NCBI GenBank assembly: GCA_028753945.1
Contig: JAPNXP010000001.1
Span: 1,516,001-1,580,000 of the forward strand
Reading direction: 5' to 3'
From: Hexactinellida sp. DTS-2022
Taxonomy: Eukaryota; Porifera; Hexactinellida
Length of the DNA stretch: 64,000 nt
Numbering within the stretch: position 1 is the first letter of the stretch; each line of letters opens with the position of its first letter. The notes beneath the pieces are model-generated. The model searched no databases and was not told the DNA's origin. It worked only from the letters and a program-made list of their open reading frames with translations. This document shows positions 54,385 through 64,000 of the stretch, piece after piece. A program made the translations under genes and the position numbers.

Positions 54385-54805
54385 CAAGGCTGGATTCGGT
54401 TAACCGGCTAACCGGTTAACCGTTGCTGACATCGGTTAACGGTTAGAGATTTTATTAACCAGTTAACCGGTCTGTTGAATATCAGCAGAGTTATTGGGAA
54501 ATTAATGTATAAAGTATTAAAAAAAATTAATTTTAGCAGAATATGTAGTCCTAATGCATTTCTCATCACCACTTAATATATTTTCTTAGACAACATTGAT
54601 TTAATTTTACCTAAAGCACGAAATGTACCAGTTAATATACGTATCATGTCGTTATACTTTATACAGCTGAGTCTTATTCTGTAGTATAATCAAATTTTTA
54701 TAAAGGATTTATTGTATTGAGTAGTATGGGCGGTTAACCGGTTAACCGTGGTGAGAAATCGAATTGTAACCGTAGCCTCAGATCGGTTAACCAACCCCAC
54801 CCTTG
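54385..54805 (+). mobile_element. hAT MITE of the GGTTAACCGG family (copy 3)
   Basis: Starts CAAGGCTGGATTCGGTTAAC and ends GGTTAACCAACCCCACCCTTG. GTCTCAA is repeated at 54378-54384 and 54806-54812. The best-preserved copy of this family in the window. Confidence 0.75.
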
Positions 54806-54813
54806 GTCTCAAG

Positions 54814-55399
54814 CAGTGTTGTAAATCAAATCAAATATTTCAAATATTTGATTTGATTTGATTTGATTTAAGAGAATTTGAATTCTCAAATGATTTGATT
54901 TGATTTGATTTGAAATTATTTGAATCCTCAAATGATTTGATTTGATTTGATTTGAAAATATTTGAATTCTCAAATGATTTGATTTGATTTGATTTGAAAT
55001 TATTTCAAATCATTTTCAAATCATTTTCGAATCATTTTTCAAATCATTTTCAGATCATTTTCAAATAATATTCGGTAAATCATTTTCAAATCGTTTCCAA
55101 ATCGCTTTAGTATAATTTCACGTCATTTTCAATTCAATTTCAAATATTTAAGATCATTTTCAAAATTTCTATACGTTTTGACAGTGATTCAGAAATGATT
55201 TGAAAGTTTCAAATATTTCAAATATTTGATTTGATTTGATTTGAAATTATTTGAAATTTCAAATATTTGATTTGATTTGATTTGAAATGATTTGAAATCT
55301 CTAATGATTTGAAATGATTTGATTTGAAATAATTTTAAATCTAAAATGATTTGATTTGATTTGATTTGAGAAAAAAAAAATGATTTATTTACAACCCTG
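54814..55399. mobile_element. hAT MITE made of (TTTGA)n blocks, 586 bp
   Basis: Ends CAGTGTTGTAAATC and AAATGATTTATTTACAACCCTG. The exact octamer GTCTCAAG flanks it at 54806-54813 and 55400-55407. The body alternates ATTTGATTTGATTTG blocks with ATTTGAA and CAAATCATTTTC blocks, so it is a long self-complementary, low-complexity structure. It inserted directly against the right end of copy 3 above. Confidence 0.8.
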
Positions 55400-55615
55400 G
55401 TCTCAAGTGACCACTTAAACGACAATGGATGTAATGTTGATTACGAATATCAGCATACAATTGCATTGGTAAACACAACACCTTCAAAATGTCTAACACC
55501 TTCAAAATGTCTCCCTTAGGCGGTCAATTCTAGCCGACACATTGAATTTTGGAGTTGGCACTTTATCCAAAAAGCAAACTATTTGCATTGAAGAACAGAC
55601 CTACAAAATTTGCAA

Positions 55616-56118
55616 ATCTATATTATTAAATCTCGATTGTTGTTTGTTTGTTTGTGCGGATTGTATTAAACTTATTAAAGTGATGGGGGAATAGAAACCG
55701 CATTTATATATGAGATATAAACTAACTTTCAAATCTTATAATTGGTAAACAAATATTATAATAGGTAAACAATTATATGCTAATTTCGAATTTGGCATTT
55801 ATAAATTTAGAATATGGATATTTATTGTTGTTGTTTGCAAAATAGGTAAACAAATTGATGAAATTCCAAATCAACCTAGAAGTTAGCTTTCAACAGGTAT
55901 TATAGGAAAACAAGTATGCTGTACACAAATTTCACATTTATAAATTTAGAATATGAAAAACAAGTTAAAAAAATGGAAATCTTATAAAGGGATCTATATA
56001 ACGTCCCTTTCTACCATTTTCCATGGCAGAAAGGGTGAGGAGTAAGGCCGCATAGCGGTCGTTAACTTGAGGTGCGTAGCACCGATCTGTCGCATAGTGA
56101 CCGAGACCGAAGGGCTCG
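55616..56118 (+). mobile_element. Helitron-like element (copy 6)
   Basis: Starts ATCTATATTATTAAATCTCG; two partial minisatellite units; ends CGGTCGTTAACTTGAGGTGC, GCACCGATCTGTCGCATAG, CGAAGGGCTCG. Same family and order as the others. Confidence 0.65.
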
Positions 56119-57316
56119 TTTTAAATAATACACAATTAATCTTGCAATCGGCCGATCTATATTCTATTATTTCAACTTTGTAACTATGTATATTGTTTCA
56201 ACTTATGAATTTTTCTTGGCTTCATTCAAATAAATGATTTGGATACAATGGATTAAAACAAACTAAATTAGTCAGAAGAATATAACTTGAGAATTTAACA
56301 AATTAACTGATTAATTGGTGTGAAAAATATTAATTACATTACATCAAAATTAATACTCATTTAATAATGTTATATATCTCAGAAATGATGCCTTGTCATA
56401 ACGAACATCGTAAGGACCAGTGAAATGCGGAGATGGACCCTTAATTGTCTTTCGACTAGACTTAACTCTGTTTTTGTTTCTTCTAGCGAGCTCAGAGAGA
56501 ATTTTCTTTATTTAGTTGAGTTATTCCAGCTAGTATTCTGTCCCGACGAAAGGTCTGACCAGCTGACCATGGTGTAGCACAGTCCTTATGGGGGGTCTGA
56601 AGCTACAGAAATTGCCTCTACGAATCAGTGCAAATTGGCACCATAAGCAGGTCCATAAATACGCAACACTTAGTGGGCCATTGAAAAACATTACCTTTGG
56701 AACACAATGAGCTCTATAGATCCAAGACCTCGACCTGTAAATTCGTGTATGAATTATTATACTACCACGGTCTCCCTAAGTCCCTATCCCTAGATCAATT
56801 GAAATTGATATCAAATGGGCCGAACAATTCAAAGCCAAGTAGTTTTGGTTATATGTGTGGAATTTTTCTGTCATTTCTTTAAAATATCTTTTTTGACAGA
56901 TTTCGATGTCTGTTGCGAAAAAGGAAATTCACATGAGTCCACGAATAAGATTATCAATCATTACTAGACTAGCATACTGGTGGAGCTGCTATTCGTTTGA
57001 AATCGGTGAAGTGGTGTTGCCAAGCTCGGAGACAATAATAATTCTGGCATACACCAGTACGTACTATATAGTAGTAGTAAGACCAACAAACAAAGATACA
57101 CAGCTCGAAGAATACCCTGTAACGAACCAAAGATACAATAAAATTATGATAGATACACACACATTAGACACAACATTCTCGAACACTCAGGAAACTTTGA
57201 TCTGAACTAATCTTATTCCAACAGGAAAAATTCAAGAAAATGAATCTCAATGGGAAGTACTACATCCCAATCACATACGTTTCCTGTAAGAGGATACTTA
57301 ATTAAAAGACTCGATA
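56119..57316. other. intergenic region, possible retroelement debris
   Basis: No intact gene. The frame around 56700-56880 has CKFVYELLYYHGLPKSLS..., vaguely like an integrase or RT relic, but it cannot be assigned. A polypurine-rich patch is absent. Confidence 0.3.
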
Positions 57317-57357
57317 TCTATACTATTAAAACACAAACCTTTATGTGTGTCTATGCT

Positions 57358-57806
57358 ATGTCGATTTTGTCAAATGTTGATTTATAAAATCAACATATCG
57401 ATTTTGTAAAATTAACATACAAACTGAACTTAATTTGTAAAGTCGATATGTTGATTTTGTAAAATCAACTATCTTCAGAATGTCGATTTTGTAAAATCAA
57501 CATATTTTATTAGTTGATTTTGTAAAATCGACATTTCAGAATGTCGATTTTACAAAATCAACTAATTAAATATGTTGAATTTATAAATCGACATATTTTA
57601 TTTGTTGAATTTGTAAACCCACACTTAAATGGCCCGAGCGTTTCAAATAACCATACAAGACACTTTGTTTAAAGCCTGGTTCTTTTATCTTGTTATGTGC
57701 TACATGCTTACTCAGTTTAGCATGGCTTTGACCCTCATTCCACACCTTGACAGAGAATGTTGATCAATGTTGATTTTGTAAAATCAACATTTGACAAAAT
57801 CGACAT
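57358..57806. mobile_element. palindrome-array element with ATGTCGATTTTGTCAAATG ends
   Basis: Outer inverted ends ATGTCGATTTTGTCAAATG / CATTTGACAAAATCGACAT. Inside, GTTGATTTTGTAAAATCAAC-type palindromes, each about 20 bp, recur at irregular spacing in both orientations. Just upstream (57317-57332) is TCTATACTATTAAAACACAA, a Helitron-like 5' end. Non-coding. Confidence 0.55.
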
Positions 57807-58469
57807 AACATATACGTACATATACTAGATATAGACAGTATATATACGTATATTTGTTTGTATGCTCCGAGTTGATTGAAGAAATTGGACAGTTTTCAAA
57901 ACTGATATTTTGCATAAGGGATAACTTTTGTTTTCCACTCGAAATTTCCAACTCCTCGCCGAGTTATGACGTCATTCTCTCATTTCCATAAACATGGAAA
58001 TTCATTTAATTGTGCGATATAGGGATCCCAGTCCCGGGAAGAAATTGCAACTTTTCCCCGTCCCGGCTCGGCTAAAAGTACCTAAACTATCCGGGCCGTA
58101 TTTTGAATCGAAATGCACTTGTTAAACCTTATTTACGAAGATAAATAAGTTCTGCCTCAATGACAAATCGTTAAAGGAGCGCGCTCCTTTTTAAAATTTC
58201 ACTAATCCAATACAAAATTACCTAAATAATAGAGTAATCATGAAACATCGATAGATGTGATAATTACAGCAGGCAGAACGTACAAATTTTTTAGAATAAA
58301 ATCAAAATCAAAATCAATTGATTTAAAGTTGATTTTTACTATTTGAAAATGGTGAAACCTATTTCAAACGTAGTTATTTCGACGTAATATTATAAAGTAT
58401 ACTTACTGCGAAATTCGAAATTGTATACCTATTATCTAATTTGAGTTATGTTAATACCATAGACTACTT
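57807..58469. other. intergenic region
   Basis: Contains a possible Helitron-like fragment near 57860-57900 (GCTCCGAGTTGATTGAAGAA) similar to 62390, otherwise nothing recognised. Confidence 0.3.
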
Positions 58470-60400
58470 TAAAGGACTGTAGGCTGCCAGCTCGGCTCCT
58501 GGAACTTGGGTCCATTGTGTCTTATTGATATCTCGTAATCCGCTAATGCTAGACACAGGAAATGTATTATTGTCATATAGGAAGTCATATCTTGGGAGTC
58601 CATTGGTCATATTGCCTAATCTCAAATATTTGTGGAATGTGAGTTTCTCGGTTTTCACACCTTTCCCATATATGGTAATAATCTCAAATTCTCGACTTCA
58701 GTTAGAGTTAGACATAAGAAATGTATTATTGTCGAATAGGAAGTCACATGTAAGGAAGATATTGGCATATTGACTATCACTAATTAGTAGTGCTCGACAA
58801 ATTAGGTGGTTTGTTGGCGTTAGCCACCAAAAATCTTTCTTAAGCCACCAAATTTTGCCTTTGGAGGCTTAACTAATCCACCATAACTGTGGATTATTTG
58901 ACCATGTGTAGATTATATTTTTTGTTGCATTATTTGTTATTAATATTAGTGTTGTTTTACGGAATCAGAAGTTTGTTATCCCATCAGTGGTTTGTTAAAC
59001 CAGCCATTGTTTACCGATTTAAATCGGTAGGAGGTCCAACTGGCTGCTTTCCACCTTTCACACAGTCACCCAAACACATTCGAAATGTGATTCACGCAAA
59101 AAGATTTCTCTTCGATCATTTAGACTCCCTGGATTATTTGGTATTGCCTCAATCCACCTATTCCGTTCATTTTAATCAACTGTATGAAAACGGAGTATAA
59201 ACTATTGCCCACCTATCCTATTATACCCTGCACAATGCTTTTGGCATTTCAAGTTGCGTGAATGCAACTGATAAACAAAATAATATTATAAAGAGCTGAG
59301 CTATTAATAATAAAAGGTGGTTCAACAAATGTCAATAGATCAGTATTAGTAAAAATCCATAACTAACATAATTTCCTAAATTTACACATCGATGCTAAAT
59401 AATCATTCTAGCTCTTTTATAATCTCTACTCATAACATATGTATACTATACTAACAATAAATTTAACCATATAAATACTATAATTTGTACACTCTTCGAT
59501 TTATCCTCTTAAGTAGCGGATCTAGAAGTGGGCAGGCACCCTCCCTAAGCCCCTCTGTATGTCTTCTCACAAGAATTTGTAGATACTAGTAGGTTGGTTT
59601 TGTAAAGATACAACAAACAGAATGATGATCGCAATTGAACATTCTAAGTTTATGCTAACTATGAATCTGTATGAATCTGAATCACTAATTATCTCTAACT
59701 CGTTACACTGGGCAAAAAATAACTTTGATGATATCTGGAGTTGTAATATAAGTAGGTAAACTATAATACTAGGAGTTATTAAACTAATTAATGCAGTGCT
59801 CGACAAAATGTAATTTTAATGGTGACTAATTAAGCCACCACCTCACTTTTTATGGTGGCTAAAGAATAAACAATGGCTGGTTTAACAAACCACTGATGGG
59901 ATAACAAACTTCTGATTCCGTAAAACAACACTAATATTAATAACAAATAATGCAACAAAAAATATAATCTACACAAGGTCAAATAATCCACAGTCATGGT
60001 GGATTAGTTAAGCCTCCAAAGGCAAAGATTTTTGGTGGCTAACGCCAACAAACCACCTAATTTGTCGAGCACTACTAATTAGTGATAGTCAATATGCCAA
60101 TATCTTCCTTACATGAGACTTCCTATTCGACAATAATACATTTCTTATGTCTAACTCTAACTGAAGTCGAGAATTTGAGATTATTACCATATATGGGAAA
60201 GGTGTGAAAACCGAGAAACTCACATTCCACAAATATTTGAGATTAGGCAATATGACCAATGGACTCCCAAGATATGACTTCCTATATGACAATAATACAT
60301 TTCCTGTGTCTAGCATTAGCGGATTAAGAGATATCAATAAGACACAATGGACCCAAGTTCCAGGACCCGAGCTGGCAGCCTACAGTCCTTTATTAAAGTA
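58470..60400. repeat. long inverted repeat, arms about 540 bp, spacer about 850 bp
   Basis: 58470-59013 is the reverse complement of about 59868-60400. The outer tips read TACTTTAAAGGACTGTAGG and its complement, with a 2-base insertion on the right. The arms are nearly identical apart from single-base changes and an 18-base block (58843-58860) missing from the right arm. The matching 82-codon open frames in each arm (58525-58773 plus, 60089-60337 minus) are the same sequence in mirror image and are not claimed as genes. A transcript through it would form a long double-stranded hairpin. Confidence 0.85.
59797..60073. mobile_element. hAT-like MITE with AGTGCTCGACAAA ends, about 277 bp
   Basis: AGTGCTCGACAAA at the left and TTTGTCGAGCACT at the right. 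The body has GGTGGCT words in both orientations. A matching end occurs in the left arm of the long inverted repeat at 58790, so the inverted repeat includes part of the MITE. Confidence 0.6.
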
Positions 60401-60710
60401 GCCTGGTTAATACAAATCAATGATTTAAATTTCCCAAAAATTCAAATAAATCATAAATTTTCCTAGCCTGCGGTACAATTACATTATATAAATAGGACTT
60501 GTATAATTTGGTACTTAAATATTTATAGATAATGTAATAAATTAATAATATGAATGTTGTGAATGAGCATCACTATGACCTTCGGGAGTACCTAGGGTTG
60601 GCGAGCCTTGGGTAGGTGGCAGTACGGGCTGACCATGACAACGGGTCTTGGTATTCACTAGCCGGCAGTACGACTGGTAACGGAACTAGGTTGCCGCGAG
60701 GAGCAATAAG

Positions 60711-60762
60711 AGTGGTCGAGGCTTACCCTCCTGATGAGTCCCTGCAATGGGACGAAACCACT
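60711..60762 (+). ncRNA. hammerhead ribozyme, type III topology
   Basis: All parts of the hammerhead fold are present. Helix III is AGTGG (60711-60715) with CCACT (60758-60762). TC precedes the predicted cleavage point after C60717. Helix I is GAGG (60718-60721) and CCTC (60727-60730) closed by CTTAC. The core CTGATGA occupies 60731-60737. Helix II is GTCCC (60738-60742) and GGGAC (60749-60753) closed by TGCAAT. The core GAAA is at 60754-60757. Both core segments are perfect and all three helices pair without mismatch. Helix III is the open one, making it type III. Self-cleavage would process transcripts of the element into unit-length RNA. Confidence 0.88.
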
Positions 60763-60802
60763 GACATAACATCCCTATGAGGTGGGGACCTATGGTACGA
60801 TT

Positions 60803-60906
60803 AGTCTTCATACTACGACGTGGTCCCATCTCATAACATCTGTACTCCCTCATTAATGAAGGGGTACAGATGTTATGAGATGGGACCACGTCGTAGTATG
60901 AAGACT
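60803..60906. repeat. 104-bp near-perfect palindrome
   Basis: AGTCTTCATACTACGACG at the left mirrors CGTCGTAGTATGAAGACT at the right, centred on CATTAATG; only about two mismatches. It is the centre of the foldback element and would form a very stable hairpin or cruciform. Confidence 0.9.
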
Positions 60907-61076
60907 ACACGTCCAATAGGCCTCCACCTCATAGGGATGTTATGACCAACCTAGTGTAGATACCAGTTGTACTGCCGGCATGTGAATACTAAGACCCGTA
61001 GTCATAGTCTGCCCGTACTGCCACCTACCCAAGGCTCGCCAATCCTAGGTACTCCCGAAGGTCATAGTGATGCTCA

Positions 61077-61602
61077 GTCGCAACATGAACCGAACTAAGT
61101 TTCCATGAGGTTTCCGCATTGTATAAAATGCATAAACAGTGGGATTGTATCTCCTTTCCCTGCCAGTACGCGCGGGTTACGTACAGGTAAGCTTCCACAA
61201 TCCCGCCACTATACAGTTGATCTGAGCTGTGACTGTAACCTACCCGAGTTTGCATATAATATTACACCAAAAGGAAATGCCATTACACTTGTGATATAAT
61301 GCGAAAGGTTCACCATGTGGTTTCATAACCATTGTTTTTGCCTTTCAGATACATCAGTAGATGGAGTCTTTCTATGCAGATCTTGTTCTAATAAAGTCAT
61401 TTTACAATATTAATAATACAGTATTAACTACTTACGATGGATTTAAGACTGCTCTGAATCTAGATTATTGATAGACATTACGATGTGTAGTCTTAGTATA
61501 TATCAAATAATAACAATACATTATGTTGCATTAAATTATCTATACTAATAATATTAAGAAATAATCTTTACTAACTGCAATGATCTGTAACTATTATCAA
61601 TG
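61077..61602. other. possible retroelement tail and AT-rich region
   Basis: 61077-61260 is less AT-rich and continues the right-arm copy of the foldback element; a minus-strand frame of 76 codons crosses the junction but is not identified. The rest is AT-rich with nothing recognised. Confidence 0.35.
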
Positions 61603-62022
61603 CAGGGGTGGTGAATCTGCTGTTAACAGCCATTTTGGCTGTTTGCTGTTAACAGCTAAGAATTCGTCCCCAATTGACATTAAACCTTAATTGCATTTAA
61701 GTCGCCTTTAAGTTGTTAATTAACGCCAATTTAAGCTGTTAACAGCCAATATGAGCTGTTAACAGCCAATTCTAGCTGTTAATAGCCAATTCAAGCTGTT
61801 CAAATTCAATAATTGTATCAGTAAAATTAAGGAAATGGGACAAGCAAAGAAAATTATTCTCAAAAATGTTTAAATTCGAATTGTATATCGTAATTACCAA
61901 ACAGTGAAATTTGAAACTAAATGATTATATAATAATATTTCAATTATTGCATTGGTCAGCATCTAGCTGTTAACAGCTTCGATTTTCATTTGCTGTTAAC
62001 AGCTCGGCTGTTTCCATCCCTG
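61603..62022. mobile_element. hAT-like MITE with GCTGTTAACAGC clusters, 420 bp
   Basis: Left end CAGGGGTGGTGAATC, right end GGCTGTTTCCATCCCTG. The 12-bp palindrome GCTGTTAACAGC is repeated near both ends and in the middle. Flanks ATTATCA match at 61593 and 62023, but offset, so the duplication is not certain. Confidence 0.55.
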
Positions 62023-62057
62023 ATTATCATTCTTTTGATTATACATGGTTAAATTAA

Positions 62058-63375
62058 CGGGAAAATTCCAAAAATACTCAAGTTTTTTAAAAATTTCCAA
62101 ATATACTCAACTTTTTACTGATACTCAAATATAAAACTAGATCTTTCCGAATCTACTCAAGTTTTTCAAAATAATTCCAAATCTACTCAAGTTTTTCAAA
62201 ATAATTCCAAATCTACTCAAGTTTTTCAGAATAATTCCAATTCTGCTCAAGTTTTTTCAATAAATTCCAAATCTACTCAACTTTTCAGTAAATTCACAGA
62301 TCTACTCAAGTTTAGAAAGGCTATATTTAGTCTATCTTATATATTAAATCACAATGTTTTTGTGTTTGTTTGTTTGTGTGTTTGTTCAGAATTGATTGAG
62401 GAACTGGTAAAAGCTACAGACCTAAAATTTGGCAGTGGGGTGGGGAATACTAGTATTGTATGTACAAATAAGTTCAATATCTAAAAAGATATTCAAATCT
62501 TCCATCACAAAAGGTGTCAAAACCTTTAGCCAATTAAATTCGAGGGGTGTTCCAGTATGGATTAGCAGCTAGCATTTCAATTAGTATAATCGAATGCTTT
62601 AGTGTCTGTCAAATGTTAAGTATGCATTATGGAATACTGAGAAAGTAATCTAATTGATCGAGAGGAAGTTCAGGCATTTAATCAGTTATTTGTGTTCTGT
62701 CTGTCTAGCCATACATTTATAACATTCCATTGTGTTATTTGTTATCAAATTATTATCAATCAATACAATAACTTCTCCACGTCCCAAAGTTAGGGGTCCA
62801 CTGGTACAGTTTCTTAGTGATATTTAATTATATATTTGGAATTGGTATATTATTATACATGGACAAGCTCATATATCTAGAAAATTATCTGTTCAAATTT
62901 GCATAAATATCCAAATTACTTAATCTATCCTTATAGAAACCTGTAGCTAGGATGAACGGATATAAATAGACAGCTAGCGGCCAACCATCAAGAACGACAT
63001 TTAATTTGAAAAGGAGATGCTTTAAATACAAGCGAGGGCCGTAGGCCCGAGTACAAGTTGTAAGGACGCGCGTAGAGCAGACGAGCAGATTGTACTAATA
63101 AATATTTTTTGTGGTTGGGATCTCCATACTAGTTTCAATAATCCAATAAAACTTGAGTATATTCGGAATAATCCAATAAAACTTGAGTATATTTGGAATA
63201 ATCCAATAAAACTTGAGTATATTTGGAATAATCCAATAAAACTTGAGTATATTAGGAATAATCCGGTAAAACTTGAGTATATTTGGAAAAACTTGATTAT
63301 ATTTACAAATTAGTTGAGTATTGTTGAGTATATTTGGAAATTTTTAAAAAACTTGAGTATTTTTGGAATTTTCCC
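62058..63375. mobile_element. TTAA-flanked element with tandem-repeat TIRs, about 1.3 kb
   Basis: TTAA at 62054-62057 and 63376-63379. Ends GGGAAAATTCCAAAAATACT and its complement AGTATTTTTGGAATTTTCCC, extended inward by tandem units of about 34 bp (CCAAATCTACTCAAGTTTTT at the left; AAACTTGAGTATATTTGG at the right, five or more units each). TTAA targets suggest Kolobok or piggyBac. The centre is another repeat (62331-63100), not a transposase. Scattered copies of the unit also occur at 34130-34930. Confidence 0.65.
62331..63100 (+). mobile_element. Helitron-like repeat nested in the TTAA element
   Basis: Begins TCTATCTTATATATTAAATC followed by GTTTGTTTGTTTGTGTG and CAGAATTGATTGAGGAACTG. Near the end are GCGAGGGCCGTAGGCCCGAG and GGACGCGCGTAG hairpins. 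A different family from the one at 15154; the boundaries are approximate. Confidence 0.4.
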
Positions 63376-63379
63376 TTAA

Positions 63380-64000
63380 ATTAACTCATAATTTTGAAAT
63401 CCACTGTTTTTAGCTTATTCCAACAAGCTAAAAAATATCTTGTATTGAAAAAGAAATTGTCTATTCGCATATATGCAATTTGTGTTGAGATGCGTCTTAA
63501 TGCAGAGAATAATTGCTCGAAAATTTGAGAATTAGTCTTTCCAATTTATATACATAGTAATTGGTTTATTAATGTTAAATTTTATCTGAAACTAACCTTG
63601 ATTCCATTTATAATCTTCAAAGATGACCGCGTTTGATTGAGATAGATTAAAAAATAAGGAATCCTTTTAGAGGAGGCTTATATATTGATCAAGGATTGAT
63701 ATTTCAACGCTAGCTAAACCATGTTAATCTTGGCAGTCATCTTCAAAGGTCGTCTGTAATAATTCTATTCTTGCTAATTCTGTGGAAATGTCAGTTGAAG
63801 TCGGATAGCATAACGAATTCAATTTAGTCCAAGATTGGCCTTGCGAAGAATTTGGTGTTGGTAAATGTGATATCTGTATCGAACCAACATCAATTGATTG
63901 TATTTGGGAAATGTTGTCTGTTGAACGAGTTTACGTTTCTTGTGGGTTGGATGTATGTACTGTTGAGAATTGTTGAAACATTTTTTGAAAGATATTTACA
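63380..64000. other. AT-rich region to window end
   Basis: No gene supported. A short frame at about 63805-63920 (NEFNLVQDWPCEEFGVGKCDICIEPTSIDC) is not long enough to call; it could be an exon or an integrase/RT remnant. Confidence 0.3.

Larger units (their letters stand above)
60564..61076. mobile_element. foldback element carrying a hammerhead ribozyme, about 513 bp
   Basis: Two inverted arms share TGAGCATCACTATGACC, TTCGGGAGTACCTAGG, CGAGCCTTGGGTAGGTGG and CGGCAGTAC words, and meet at a tight palindrome centred near 60855. The left arm is longer by a block holding the ribozyme; the right arm lacks it. Downstream (61077-61260) is a unique segment that extends the right-arm copy. This looks like two head-to-head copies of a small non-autonomous retroelement of the retrozyme or Penelope-related kind, which carry hammerheads in animals; the class is inferred. 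Confidence 0.6.

Noticed and set aside
58525-60337. Two matching 82-codon frames as a conserved small-protein pair
   Set aside because: They are the same DNA in the two arms of a long inverted repeat, so their similarity is not evidence for coding.
60907-61076. Second hammerhead in the right arm
   Set aside because: The right arm lacks the block containing CTGATGA and GAAA.
1-64000. tRNA, rRNA and snRNA genes
   Set aside because: No A/B-box pair with cloverleaf, rRNA core or snRNA motif was recognised by eye; a tRNAscan/Infernal run would be needed to exclude them.

Overview
The window is nuclear DNA from an animal, but the species is not identifiable from it. Markers include the KICSTOR subunit SZT2, the BAF-complex subunit SS18, an adhesion-type GPCR with a GPS motif, a SAXO-type axonemal protein (so the organism makes cilia or flagella), mitochondrial complex I subunit NDUFA2, SLC35C2, a retinol-dehydrogenase-like SDR and a Maf-type bZIP factor. 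Genes are moderately GC-rich islands in very AT-rich, repeat-filled DNA. The striking gene-structure feature is that every gene seen is one uninterrupted reading frame, including the 7.8 kb SZT2 frame. This suggests a lineage that has lost most introns.

Layout. 1-9.3 kb: a possible 3' gene end, SZT2, NDUFA2. 9.6-13.3 kb: an apparently intact DNA transposon with 360-bp terminal inverted repeats (TIRs), an ATGT target-site duplication (TSD) and a 747-aa protein whose N-terminal Cys pattern recalls the RAG1 N-terminal region, as in the N-RAG-TP/Chapaev-type elements known from molluscs. 13.6-21.6 kb: SS18, a Helitron-like repeat, an adhesion GPCR, an SDR and SLC35C2. 21.7-27 kb: MITEs (short non-autonomous DNA transposons), a small-Maf-like gene on the minus strand between inverted MITE copies, and SAXO. 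27-40 kb: gene-poor, with an NHL-repeat pseudogene and many MITEs. 40-42.2 kb: an ankyrin-repeat, possibly FEM1-like, gene. 42.2-64 kb: almost entirely mobile-element debris: a decayed integrase-type (Ginger/KRBA2-like) DNA transposon, PIF/Harbinger, hAT, pogo/mariner and TTAA-type MITEs, Helitron-like repeats, two long inverted repeats, and a well-formed hammerhead ribozyme inside one of them.

The host genes form no pathway together; they look like independent housekeeping and signalling genes, nearly all on the plus strand. The mobile elements carry most of the novelty: the RAG1-N-like transposon with RSS-like ends (recombination-signal-like), the hammerhead-bearing foldback element at 60.6-61.1 kb, and a Helitron-like family whose terminus is a chain of short hairpins. 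Many insertions have exact TSDs, so their class and some of their order of insertion can be read directly. All assignments come from reading the sequence and remembered family features; no database search was run.
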